Positions 6,506 to 14,281 of a DNA stretch of 16,062 nt are shown here, piece after piece. Where the stretch lies: NCBI GenBank assembly GCA_964362485.1, contig CAYIEX010000029.1, positions 1 through 16,062 of the forward strand, read 5' to 3'. Position 1 is the stretch's first letter; every line of letters starts with the position of its first letter. This stretch comes from CAMAVK01 sp964362485. Lineage in GTDB: Archaea > Nanobdellota > Nanobdellia > Woesearchaeales > GW2011-AR9. Both the position numbers and the translations under genes were made by a program. A model generated the notes under the pieces. The model made no database searches and was not told where the DNA came from. It worked only from the letters and a program-made list of their open reading frames with translations.

Positions 6506-7405
6506 ATGAAATCGGTCGCATTGATTATAGGGTTGATTCTCTTGGTTGGGATTACAGTGGTTGGATGCTCTACCCCTCATCCAACGGTAGATATCAATAG
6601 CTCGCCGATTATTAGGATCATTACAGTGAATGAAACGGTCGCAGTGAATACGACTATACTCTTATCTTCAGATGCTGATTTTCAATTGTTACGTATAAAA
6701 CCACGAGCGCTCGGGAGCGTTGGTACGGAAGTTCTCATTATTGATCCCTATGAGACAAATTTGAGCGCTCGAGAAATCCAGTCGTTTGAGGGCGAATTAT
6801 ATGCCATTGTTCCTATGGAAAAGATATTGCGATCACAACCATTTTTTAATGAAACGTGGCGCGTGGGAAAACCGAACTTCATCACACATCGAAGCGGGAG
6901 TACGTATGAAGTAAAATATTGGGATCGTGCGTATCAGGAGTTGGTGTATGAAGAAGTGCAGCGTTTGGCAGCGTTAGGATATGATGGTGTTTATCTTCAG
7001 GGAGTTAGTGAATACCGTAATTACGACGACTTTCGCCGTGGTGAGATGAAGGAGTTTATCCGTGGAATTTACAATAATGGTCAGGTAATGGGCACGGAGT
7101 TTGGAATTATTGTTGAAGATGCACCGGAATTGATTTTGGATGGTTCGTATTCATCTTATATTATGGGATATGCTCAGGGTGAAGTGTGGTATCAAGGGAG
7201 TAGACCAGCACCCTATGAGGAACGGGACCGGGTACTATCACTTCTTCAACTTGCGGCACGAGAGGGAAAGAAAGTGTTTATCGTGGAATACCCACAACCC
7301 CAGAACGCCATTTGTGATTTTTATACAAAGTGCAGTAATGAAGGATTTTACTGTACAATTACGGCCAAAGATTGGAAGCGTGTTGAGCCGGTGCAGTGCG
7401 CGTAG
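6506..7405 (+). CDS. lipoprotein with TM1410/GH114-like barrel domain
   Basis: The 299-residue protein has a hydrophobic signal (residues 3-19) ending in a lipobox-like VVGC, so Cys21 is probably lipid-modified and the domain faces outside. The rest follows the TM1410/GH114 (endo-alpha-1,4-polygalactosaminidase-like) order: VLIIDPYE (76-83) with a following SAREIQSF helix; a strand LYAIVPMEK; VKYWDRAYQELVYEEVQRL (136-154); GYDGVYLQGVSEY (158-170); VEDAPELI (203-210); and a late KVFIVEYPQ (256-264). Members usually read G-F/Y-D-G-V-x-L-D; here that last Asp is Gln165, so hydrolytic activity is doubtful. C-terminal Cys270, 276, 283 and 298 could form two disulfides. It might bind or modify surface polysaccharide; that is inference. 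Confidence 0.72.
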   Translation: MKSVALIIGLILLVGITVVGCSTPHPTVDINSSPIIRIITVNETVAVNTTILLSSDADFQLLRIKPRALGSVGTEVLIIDPYETNLSAREIQSFEGELYAIVPMEKILRSQPFFNETWRVGKPNFITHRSGSTYEVKYWDRAYQELVYEEVQRLAALGYDGVYLQGVSEYRNYDDFRRGEMKEFIRGIYNNGQVMGTEFGIIVEDAPELILDGSYSSYIMGYAQGEVWYQGSRPAPYEERDRVLSLLQLAAREGKKVFIVEYPQPQNAICDFYTKCSNEGFYCTITAKDWKRVEPVQCA

Positions 7406-7415
7406 TTAACTGAAT

Positions 7416-7425
7416 GTTTTTATAG
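7416..7425 (+). promoter_or_regulatory. TATA-like box of the 210-aa hypothetical gene
   Basis: The box gtttttatag starts 31 bp before the ATG at 7447, right after the lipoprotein stop. Its T-run may also serve in ending the upstream transcript. Confidence 0.5.
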
Positions 7426-7446
7426 TAACCCTATTATTTTCTTAGA

Positions 7447-8079
7447 ATGGTTACTCCTTTTTTTGAATTGATGGAATCCGAGCTACAGAAAGGCTATGCT
7501 CCAAAAAGTTGTCACATCCCCTCAGATCTCTTTGAAGCAGTAGAGAGGGAGTTATTGATGGGGGGAAAATACCAACCATCACCACTCTCTCCGCAGGGAG
7601 TTATGGAAGGAAGAGGGTTTAGGACGTTGAGGGAGGCTTATGACGCTGACTTTAGTTCGATGGCGTTGAGAGTAGGAAAGACTACCTTACATCTTCGTGA
7701 GGAAAACGCCCTACATAACCTTGATTCAATGGTTTTGATTTATAGAGGAGATGTTTTTACGGTAGATGGACAAGGTGAAGAAAGAAGTCATTTTGTCGCT
7801 GATCCAACTGTTGTCATGGGTCATGATAATGGAGTAATAAGTAGCTTTTGCGTGTTACAAAGAGATGCTGTTCTCGCCATTAGCTGGGGGCCCGCTCAGA
7901 AAGGTGCAGCGCAGCCATATCCAACAACTGAAGAGCAAATCAGTAGGTTAGTACGTGCAACGACATGTCTGTCTGGGAGAGCAATTGATCTCAATACAAA
8001 AGAAATGCGTGCACTTCCAAAACTAGTAATGTTAGGAGTTAGAAACTATTATGCGCTTGAGGGAATTGGAAGACAGTAG
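7447..8079 (+). CDS. hypothetical protein, 210 aa
   Basis: No family is recognised. The product appears soluble and cytoplasmic, without signal peptide or membrane segment. An N-terminal helical part (FFELMESELQKGY, DLFEAVERELLMGGKY) is followed by a part with alternating strands: STMALRV-like and VLIYRGDVFTVDG segments, then HFVADPTVVMGHDNGV and AVLAISWGP. This pattern suggests an alpha/beta or beta-barrel domain, but no catalytic motif can be named. The start is fixed by the TATA-like box 26 bp upstream (leaderless). The gene ends three bases before the stop of the convergent dihydroorotate dehydrogenase-like gene. It shares an identical TATA box and spacing with the upstream lipoprotein gene. 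Confidence 0.72.
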   Translation: MVTPFFELMESELQKGYAPKSCHIPSDLFEAVERELLMGGKYQPSPLSPQGVMEGRGFRTLREAYDADFSSMALRVGKTTLHLREENALHNLDSMVLIYRGDVFTVDGQGEERSHFVADPTVVMGHDNGVISSFCVLQRDAVLAISWGPAQKGAAQPYPTTEEQISRLVRATTCLSGRAIDLNTKEMRALPKLVMLGVRNYYALEGIGRQ

Positions 8080-8082
8080 ACA

Positions 8083-9189
8083 TTAGCTCAATATTTTCCG
8101 GTAGAGACTATCCCCATGTTGCGCTAGGTTTTCAAAATACCCGGTGAACCATTGGTTTAATGGGATGCCGGCTCTTGCTGATTCTTCAATGTCTTGAGGT
8201 GTTTCAATACCACCTGTACGAATGACATGAAACTCTTGTGAGGGTGGCCCGGCACGATGGTACTCTACAGCCCGGGCAGCAAGTTCTAAAGAGGACTCAC
8301 GCAGAGGTTTACCACTAATACCACCCCCAAATGTTTTGGTGTAGTAGTCAAAAAGTTTGTGTTCTAATGGATCAATTTTACTTCTTCGCTGTTGATAATT
8401 TGTTGAGGTGTTACCAAAGTTAACCCCATCAAAGCCTTTCTCAAAGAGAAGATCCAAAATGATGGGTATCTGGGAGACTGAAGTGTCATTTGAAAATTTT
8501 ACGATAGTAGGAAGTTTCCTTGTTCGTTGAGATAAGAATTTATTTTGGACATAATTCAACCTTTTTGCAAGATCATCATCTTGCGGTTTTCCATGAGCGG
8601 TATTAGGACAGCTTTCGTTCATTTCAAGAAAATCGACACCGGCTTTTGCATATAAGTTCATACCTGCAACAAGAGAATCGAGCTTTTCTTGTCCTTGCAA
8701 GTCAGGTGAACCCATGACGCTCCAACCTATAGGAGTACCGTAGGTTCTTTGTAGTTTTGATGCTCTTGTCGAATTAACTACATCACCATCATTAGGTAAA
8801 CCAAGCCAGTTTGAGGCGGCATGTGACTTTGGATAGGGGGTAAAAGGAAGATAAATACCATTTTTTTGATTGCCTACTCGAGAATTCCACGTTCCCGTTC
8901 CGCCAAGGTAGGCACCTGCACCTTGACTGGCAACCAGTTTATAGCATTCACCATTCTTGAACATGCCTGCCGCATTCATTAACGGAGTACGAAAATGGAT
9001 GCCCCATAATATTTTGTGAATGTCTGCTGGTGGTGTGTATACTTCAGAAGAGGTATCTTCATGAAGCTTTTTGAGAAATTCGAGGCGACCCCGGGAATAC
9101 AATTTTACGGTGATTGCCGGAGAAAGCCTGGTGAGAATTGGGCGTAGTCTTCTCTCCAAACTGGCGAGTGTTGTTGCGTTCATTGGCAT
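8083..9189 (-). CDS. dihydroorotate dehydrogenase-family flavoprotein
   Basis: The 368-residue protein is an FMN-binding TIM barrel of the dihydroorotate dehydrogenase family, which oxidises dihydroorotate to orotate in pyrimidine synthesis. Visible motifs are PLMNAAGMFKNG (69-80), NWLGLPN (127-133), the active-site loop MNESCPNTAHGKPQ (190-203), IVKFS (229-233), GGGISGKPL (288-296) and RTGGIETPQD (324-333). Cys194 is in the position of the catalytic base of class 1 enzymes, and GKPQ and GLPN also resemble class 1A. However, an N-terminal extension of about 60 residues resembles class 2, and the usual Lys in the strand near AYLGGTGT is missing. It may thus be a divergent enzyme or act on another substrate. 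Its ATG directly follows the stop of glutamate dehydrogenase (TAAATG), so the two are probably translated together. An in-frame ATG at 9183 is possible. Confidence 0.8.
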   Translation of the reverse strand: MPMNATTLASLERRLRPILTRLSPAITVKLYSRGRLEFLKKLHEDTSSEVYTPPADIHKILWGIHFRTPLMNAAGMFKNGECYKLVASQGAGAYLGGTGTWNSRVGNQKNGIYLPFTPYPKSHAASNWLGLPNDGDVVNSTRASKLQRTYGTPIGWSVMGSPDLQGQEKLDSLVAGMNLYAKAGVDFLEMNESCPNTAHGKPQDDDLAKRLNYVQNKFLSQRTRKLPTIVKFSNDTSVSQIPIILDLLFEKGFDGVNFGNTSTNYQQRRSKIDPLEHKLFDYYTKTFGGGISGKPLRESSLELAARAVEYHRAGPPSQEFHVIRTGGIETPQDIEESARAGIPLNQWFTGYFENLAQHGDSLYRKILS

Positions 9190-10404
9190 TTAGTGGATTC
9201 TTCCCCTTAGTTTTGCTGCGGCAAGGATCTTACGAATAGCATGAACATAGGTTATGGTGCGAAAATCATTTGCTTGGTTTTGATACGAGGTCCATAGTTG
9301 ATTGAAGGCAGTAATCATTTTCTGTTGTAATTTCTCTTTCACTTCGTTTTCCGTCCAATAATAGCCCATGTTGTTTTGTACCCATTCAAAATATGACACA
9401 GTTACACCCCCGGCATTGGCGAGAACATCGGGCAGAACGAGGACTTTCTTGTTGTGAAGGATTATGTCTGCTTCAGGTGTTGTTGGACCGTTGGCTAGTT
9501 CTAATACCATTTTGGCATTGATGGTCTGAGCGTTGTCATTGGTAATTGATCCACTGAGTGCGGCGGGAACAAGAACGGTACATGGAGTTGATAGAAGTTC
9601 GGCATCGGTAATTATTGTTGCGTTGGGATAGGCTGTTACAGTACCCTGCTTTTCTTTGGTATTGATTAGTTCTGGAATGTTAAATCCATTTTGATTATGA
9701 ATTGCACCTTGGGAATCGGAGACAGCGATAATTTTGAAACCATGCTCGGCAAGCAGTTTCGCGGCATTCATCCCAGCATTGCCAAATCCTTGAATGACGG
9801 CGGTCTTATCATGAAGATTAAGTTTTCTCATAGCTTCTTCTAAAACATAAATTCCGCCCAGTGCGGTTGCTATATCGCGTACTTTGGAGCCACCAAGGTT
9901 CAATGGTTTTCCAGTTATGAAGCCAGGAGATGATTGTTTATTGATTTTCTCAAATTCGTCAAGCATCCAGGCCATGATTTGTGGAGTGGTATACACATCG
10001 GGGGCAGGGATATCTTTAGTTGGACCAAGATGCTCATGGAACGCCTGAACATAGGCTCGGCTGAGTTGTTCCAATTCGGTGGGAGAGAGATGTTTTGGGT
10101 CAACGGTGATTCCACCTTTTCCTCCCCCATAGGGCACATCAGCAACTGCGGTTTTGAGGCTCATCCAGAAGGCGAGGGATTTAGTTTCATCAAGATCAAC
10201 CTCCGGATGGAAGCGAATACCGCCCTTGAATGGACCGCGATCGTTATTGAATTGAACGCGATAGGCAGGATAGGATTTGTTGTTGATTTGAAGTGTTGCT
10301 TTGTGCTGGTGGTGAGGTGTTAGTAGATAATTTTTTTCTTCTTGCGTTAGTGGCACAAGTGGCGAGACTTTGTCAAGAAATTGTTCTATGTGTGAGAATG
10401 TCAT
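9190..10404 (-). CDS. gdhA: glutamate dehydrogenase
   Basis: The 404-residue enzyme interconverts glutamate and 2-oxoglutarate plus ammonia. It belongs to the hexameric class seen in Pyrococcus and many bacteria. The substrate domain has RGPFKGGIRFHP (56-67), PYGGGKGGI (91-99) with the catalytic Lys96, and GPTKDIPAPDV (127-137). The nucleotide domain has GFGNAG (206-211), AVSDSQGAI (227-235), LELANGPTTPEAD and the late VTVSYFEWVQN. The sequence after LNLGGS reads KVRDIATALGG, diverging from the usual GRxxATGxG. A TTG at 10416 extends the frame, but the ATG at 10404 sits 26 bp after a good TATA box and is preferred. The flavoprotein gene follows without a gap. It links amino-acid use to central metabolism, together with the nearby malic enzyme. 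Confidence 0.95.
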   Translation of the reverse strand: MTFSHIEQFLDKVSPLVPLTQEEKNYLLTPHHQHKATLQINNKSYPAYRVQFNNDRGPFKGGIRFHPEVDLDETKSLAFWMSLKTAVADVPYGGGKGGITVDPKHLSPTELEQLSRAYVQAFHEHLGPTKDIPAPDVYTTPQIMAWMLDEFEKINKQSSPGFITGKPLNLGGSKVRDIATALGGIYVLEEAMRKLNLHDKTAVIQGFGNAGMNAAKLLAEHGFKIIAVSDSQGAIHNQNGFNIPELINTKEKQGTVTAYPNATIITDAELLSTPCTVLVPAALSGSITNDNAQTINAKMVLELANGPTTPEADIILHNKKVLVLPDVLANAGGVTVSYFEWVQNNMGYYWTENEVKEKLQQKMITAFNQLWTSYQNQANDFRTITYVHAIRKILAAAKLRGRIH

Positions 10405-10425
10405 GTATGTATCCAAGAAGAGGAA

Positions 10426-10435
10426 TTATTTAAAG
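10426..10435 (-). promoter_or_regulatory. TATA-like box of the glutamate dehydrogenase operon
   Basis: Minus-strand ctttaaataa is centred about 26 bp before the ATG at 10404, which supports that ATG over the TTG at 10416. No Shine-Dalgarno is present. Confidence 0.55.
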
Positions 10436-10466
10436 ATAAGGGTAATCGATAATAATTTAGGAGTTA

Positions 10467-10476
10467 ACTTTAAGAA
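10467..10476 (+). promoter_or_regulatory. TATA-like box of the 274-aa hypothetical gene
   Basis: The box actttaagaa is centred about 30 bp before the ATG at 10501. It is divergent from the glutamate dehydrogenase promoter in the same 96-bp gap. Confidence 0.35.
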
Positions 10477-10500
10477 AGAGTCCTAATATAAAAAAATACA

Positions 10501-11325
10501 ATGATACAATACTATCGTACTTTCGAGCCTTTACTTTTTGATGATATTGAGAAAATTGATGTCCATCGGTATGAGCCACAAATCGCAAGGCGAACAATGA
10601 AATTCTGGGATGAGCCAGTTTCACCTAGTTGGGTATATCAGTCTTTTCTTGAAGAAAATGAGGAAGAACTGGGAATGCTTTTAGGAATTGAAGACCCTTT
10701 TGAAGAAGATATTATTTCAAGTTTACTTACCCTCACAAGATACGAGGAAAAGGCCAATAAAGGAACAACTTGTTCTCTTGCGCGAGATTGGAAATCTCAT
10801 CATGCCTGGATAAAGAAAACTGCTTCGTTAACAGAGGATCAATTTAACTGTGTGAAAGGAAGAGCATCATCCCATCTTTATCGATTAGCGCACCCAAACA
10901 ATAATTTTGTAGAGTATGAGAATAAAGATATTGACGTCCTTCGCAGCAAAGTACAAAGTAAGATCTGCCCAGCGTTTGCCGAAGACTTTGTGCGCTATCT
11001 TTCAACTATTACCCCCGCTTTGGATCATTATCACACATTGGGAGTTGATGGAATTGGTGCTGAAGGTGATGGTGTTTTCTCTTTTTGGACGATTGCTCCC
11101 TATGTTCATGCTGGACTACAAAACCACAGTTTGAACTCGCAGAAGAGTATAGAAAAGATCGTGGAGTGGGTTAGTCAAAGCAGTCCTCACCACCTCATCG
11201 GATTTCGCCATGAGCGAAGATTAAGGGAAGGACACCATCTCTGTGCTGATGAGAGAATGCCATCCCATTTAGCAGCGAATATTTTAGCACAGGGAGTAGT
11301 ACACTATTTGCTCAAAAAGCACTAA
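10501..11325 (+). CDS. hypothetical protein, 274 aa
   Basis: No family is recognised. The product is predicted soluble, without signal peptide or membrane segments. It is acidic in the first third (EENEEELGMLLGIEDPFEED) and His-rich later (KSHHAW, DHYHTLG, SSPHHLIGFRHERR, EGHHLCADE). Several short Gly-rich turns such as GVDGIGAEGDGVFSF lie near residues 182-196. The His and Cys residues could form a metal site, but no known pattern fits, so this is only an observation. The start rests on the ATG 30 bp after a TATA-like box. The stop overlaps that of the convergent malic enzyme gene: the last four bases are shared. Confidence 0.72.
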   Translation: MIQYYRTFEPLLFDDIEKIDVHRYEPQIARRTMKFWDEPVSPSWVYQSFLEENEEELGMLLGIEDPFEEDIISSLLTLTRYEEKANKGTTCSLARDWKSHHAWIKKTASLTEDQFNCVKGRASSHLYRLAHPNNNFVEYENKDIDVLRSKVQSKICPAFAEDFVRYLSTITPALDHYHTLGVDGIGAEGDGVFSFWTIAPYVHAGLQNHSLNSQKSIEKIVEWVSQSSPHHLIGFRHERRLREGHHLCADERMPSHLAANILAQGVVHYLLKKH

Positions 11326-12596
11326 AACTTCCCCTTCGCCAGCCGTTTGGAAAGCAATTTCAAATCTTGTTTATACTGTACCAAATCAATTTTCTTTCTT
11401 GCGACACCAGTTTCCATCGCTGCTTTGGCGATGAGCGGGGTGATTTCAGAGAGTACACGCGGATCAAATGGTTTTGGGATGATATACTTTGGTCCAAATG
11501 TAAATGATTGACCATAGGCAGTTTCAACGGCTGAAGGAACTTTTTTGTGTGCCAATTTAGCAAGACCTTTGGCTGCCGCAAGTTTCATCTCTTTATTGAT
11601 TGTTGTTGACTGCGTGTCAAGTGCGGCGCGGAATAGATAGGGAAAACCAAGTACATTATTCACTTGATTCGGGTAATCACTACGCCCGGTTGCCATGATA
11701 ATATCGGGTACTGCGTTAATGGCTACGTCGTAGGCAATTTCTGGGGTGGGATTAGCCATAGCAAAGACAATGGGCTTGGTATTCATGGTTTTGAGCATGT
11801 CGGCCGTGAGGATGTTGCCTTGGGAGAGGCCAACAAAGACATCGGCACCATGAAGAATTTCGGCAAGGGTGGTGGCGTTCGTGTCTTGGACAAACTCTTT
11901 CTTTTCAGAATTGAGATCGGACCTTCTTGTTGTAATAACACCTTTACTATCAACGATGAAGAGGCTGCTTTTTTGCACCCCTAACTCACAAAACATTTTG
12001 GCACACGTGAGAGCGGCAGCACCGGCACCGGAGAAAACAACTTTTATTTGATTTATTTTCTTTCCTGCAACCGTTGTTGCGTTAAGAAGTGCTGCGCCAG
12101 AAATAATTGCTGTTCCGTGCTGATCGTCGTGCATAACGGGAATATTCATACGTTTGATGAGTTCTGGTTCGACATAGAAGCACTCTGGTGCTTTGATATC
12201 TTCGAGATTAATCCCACCAAATGTTGGTTCGAGTGAAGCAATGATATTGACGAGTTTCTCTGGATCTTTTTCGTTGATTTCGATATCAAATGCATCAATT
12301 CCGGCAAAGCGTTTGAAAAGGACAGCTTTGCCTTCCATGACCGGTTTTCCGGCAAGTGGTCCAATGTCACCTAAACCTAACACTGCAGTGCCATTTGTGA
12401 TGACCGCGACGAGATTACCTTTTGCGGTATACTTGTAGGCAGCCTCTGGATTTTCTTTGATTTCAAGACATGGAAGAGCAACACCAGGGGTGTAGGCTAG
12501 GGAGAGATCAGCAGCGGTTGCACACGGTTTGGATGGAAGAACTCGAATTTTACCGGGAGTTGGTTGTTCGTGATAGGTTAAGGCGTCTTTAGTCAT
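11322..12596 (-). CDS. malic enzyme (oxaloacetate-decarboxylating malate dehydrogenase)
   Basis: The 424-residue enzyme converts malate to pyruvate and carbon dioxide with NAD or NADP. It is the short prokaryotic form and lacks the phosphotransacetylase-like domain of MaeB. Motifs are clear: LAYTPGVA with the catalytic Tyr35, MEGKAVLFK with the catalytic Lys90, the metal-binding LEDI (131-134) and HDDQHGT (156-162), the nucleotide-binding FSGAGAAAL (188-196), AMANPTPEI, and GRSDYPNQVNNVLGFPYLFR. Cofactor preference cannot be decided by eye. A strong TATA box about 25 bp before the ATG indicates a leaderless transcript. The 3' end overlaps the stop of the convergent 274-residue gene by four bases. 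It probably balances malate and pyruvate with the glutamate dehydrogenase encoded nearby. Confidence 0.95.
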   Translation of the reverse strand: MTKDALTYHEQPTPGKIRVLPSKPCATAADLSLAYTPGVALPCLEIKENPEAAYKYTAKGNLVAVITNGTAVLGLGDIGPLAGKPVMEGKAVLFKRFAGIDAFDIEINEKDPEKLVNIIASLEPTFGGINLEDIKAPECFYVEPELIKRMNIPVMHDDQHGTAIISGAALLNATTVAGKKINQIKVVFSGAGAAALTCAKMFCELGVQKSSLFIVDSKGVITTRRSDLNSEKKEFVQDTNATTLAEILHGADVFVGLSQGNILTADMLKTMNTKPIVFAMANPTPEIAYDVAINAVPDIIMATGRSDYPNQVNNVLGFPYLFRAALDTQSTTINKEMKLAAAKGLAKLAHKKVPSAVETAYGQSFTFGPKYIIPKPFDPRVLSEITPLIAKAAMETGVARKKIDLVQYKQDLKLLSKRLAKGKF

Positions 12597-12616
12597 GAGG
12601 GATTTTAGAGGTTTGG

Positions 12617-12624
12617 TTTTATAA
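12617..12624 (-). promoter_or_regulatory. TATA-like box of the malic enzyme gene
   Basis: Minus-strand ttataaaa is close to the archaeal consensus and is centred about 25 bp before the ATG at 12596. Confidence 0.6.
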
Positions 12625-12680
12625 GGTTGCCGATGAGGGGGATCATTTAGTTATTACTGAGGAATAATAAAAACATAAAC

Positions 12681-12690
12681 ATTTAAAAAG
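12681..12690 (+). promoter_or_regulatory. TATA-like box of the 494-aa hypothetical gene
   Basis: The box atttaaaaag is centred about 28 bp before the ATG at 12714. It faces away from the malic enzyme promoter within the same 117-bp gap. Confidence 0.5.
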
Positions 12691-12713
12691 TAATCTGATT
12701 TTTCCTTCTCAAA

Positions 12714-14198
12714 ATGACCAGTGCAGAAGCCGTTTCACAATCACCTGTACTACAACAAACTTTCCTCGATGATGTTGCGACCGTTGCTCGAAGTTTAGAG
12801 AAAACACTTCGTGACATACGTCTCTCCACAAACTCATTTCCTAAACTGGAAGATGTTTTGACTCAACAATTAAAACCCACTGCTTTGGAACATGATCTTC
12901 TTGATCTTAATCTATTTATCACCCTTTCAGGTGAATACTTACAATTAGTTCCTCTTGATGTTTCTGTTGGATTAACTGATGATGCAAAAGCACGTACTCG
13001 TGGTCCTCATGAGGCTCTTCGCAATCAATATGTTGGCAACAACTTGTGGGGTCAACGTCACTGGAAACAGTTTTATGATGATTCTGTGCGATTAAGTATT
13101 GATGCAACGATAGCCAGGCTTGAAGTGAATCTTAACAATTTTGGAACAATTCTTGCACGTAGCGCAGCAGAAGATTTACCGGGCAAAACATTCATTCCCG
13201 TTGGGGGCATTAACTCATCGTACATTGGGTCACTTCGTGTGCAAGCCTATCGTAACGCTGGTCTACGTCTCTATGAAGATCCTGAACGCATGTTTACATT
13301 ATCATTTCGAGCGCTTGCAGCAAAGAAAGGATGGCTAACACGTTCTGCTGATGGGACATATAGTCTTGCCAAGAATGGAAAAGATTTGCTATCTGAACTC
13401 CAGGATGTTGGACTTACTGAACAACTATTTGAACAATATACCGGAGCGCGAATAATAATCGATTCACCTCCTACGGCGGTTCGCAGTCCCGCGTTCAGTG
13501 ATGGTATACCCGTTTCAGATGGATCACCATTTTCTCCATCAGGCGCATCAGTCGAATTCAGGCTACTATCTGCATCAACATGGACCAATGGCCGCGATGC
13601 CCTCCAAAAAGCCTGTGGGAGGAGTATACAACAAGGTCGGATGAGTTACCACCCTATGTACGTTCTCGATGGTCAAATCATTAATCGCCCTTTAACAATC
13701 AAAGAAGATTTACGTGCTCGTTTGCGTGATTGGAACTTAGGGGAGCGTTGTAACGACAGTTGTGCCTCCATCACCTATGGCCCAAACGGTCTTTTTAAAA
13801 TTGTGCTGATCTCGGATACATTGCTGCGACTTCCTGTTGGTTCCAACCAACATTATGCCCGTATTCCTTATGATTCTCTCATTGAAGATGGCGTTAATGT
13901 CAAAGAATTTAATCGGGCTCGAGTCATCTCTGGACGCGGCTTGTCTCGAGCAGAAGCACTTAATGAAGAAGTCTGGCAATTTGTTGCTGCTGAGGCTCTC
14001 ATCCCCTACGTGGCGCGCGAATGGCAAGATAGAGACGACGATGACTCAGCAATGGGAATCGATCTTTGTTCGGAACCGCAAGTGGGTGAAACGAGGGCGC
14101 TTCTTGTTAATTGTCTTTACAACTCAAACCTTAATGCGAGCAACAGTCTTTACAGCTGGAGCGCCTTTGCTCGGGTCGTGGCCAATCGCGCTCGTTAG
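12714..14198 (+). CDS. hypothetical protein, 494 aa, possible winged-helix segment
   Basis: No family is recognised. The protein is long, soluble-looking and without signal peptide or membrane segment. The N-terminal part (residues 10-60) is helical and charged (DDVATVARSLEKTLRDIRL). Residues about 195-230 (FRALAAKKGWLTRSADGTYS then LAKNGKDLL) resemble the recognition helix and wing of a winged-helix fold, which hints at nucleic-acid or protein binding; this is inference from pattern only. A Ser/Pro-rich stretch at about 250-280 looks like a flexible linker between two halves. The C-terminal half contains GERCNDSCASITYGPNG. The start is supported by a TATA-like box 28 bp upstream. Arg codons are almost all CGN in the part checked by eye, as in the neighbouring gdhA, so it does not look recently acquired. 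Confidence 0.72.
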   Translation: MTSAEAVSQSPVLQQTFLDDVATVARSLEKTLRDIRLSTNSFPKLEDVLTQQLKPTALEHDLLDLNLFITLSGEYLQLVPLDVSVGLTDDAKARTRGPHEALRNQYVGNNLWGQRHWKQFYDDSVRLSIDATIARLEVNLNNFGTILARSAAEDLPGKTFIPVGGINSSYIGSLRVQAYRNAGLRLYEDPERMFTLSFRALAAKKGWLTRSADGTYSLAKNGKDLLSELQDVGLTEQLFEQYTGARIIIDSPPTAVRSPAFSDGIPVSDGSPFSPSGASVEFRLLSASTWTNGRDALQKACGRSIQQGRMSYHPMYVLDGQIINRPLTIKEDLRARLRDWNLGERCNDSCASITYGPNGLFKIVLISDTLLRLPVGSNQHYARIPYDSLIEDGVNVKEFNRARVISGRGLSRAEALNEEVWQFVAAEALIPYVAREWQDRDDDDSAMGIDLCSEPQVGETRALLVNCLYNSNLNASNSLYSWSAFARVVANRAR

Positions 14199-14281
14199 GT
14201 AGGTGCGCCGTAAATGCGTAAAGCGAAAAATGAATGTTTTCTCATGCACAGTGGTTCAAAATTAGTGTAACATGGATATCA

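Noticed and set aside
9934..10323. 129-residue + strand ORF antisense to glutamate dehydrogenase
   Set aside because: The glutamate dehydrogenase motifs on the other strand are unambiguous.
10485..10497. aatataaaaaaat as TATA box of the 274-residue gene
   Set aside because: It is only about 10 bp before the ATG, too close for a start even on a leaderless transcript; the weaker box at 10467-10476 has the right distance.
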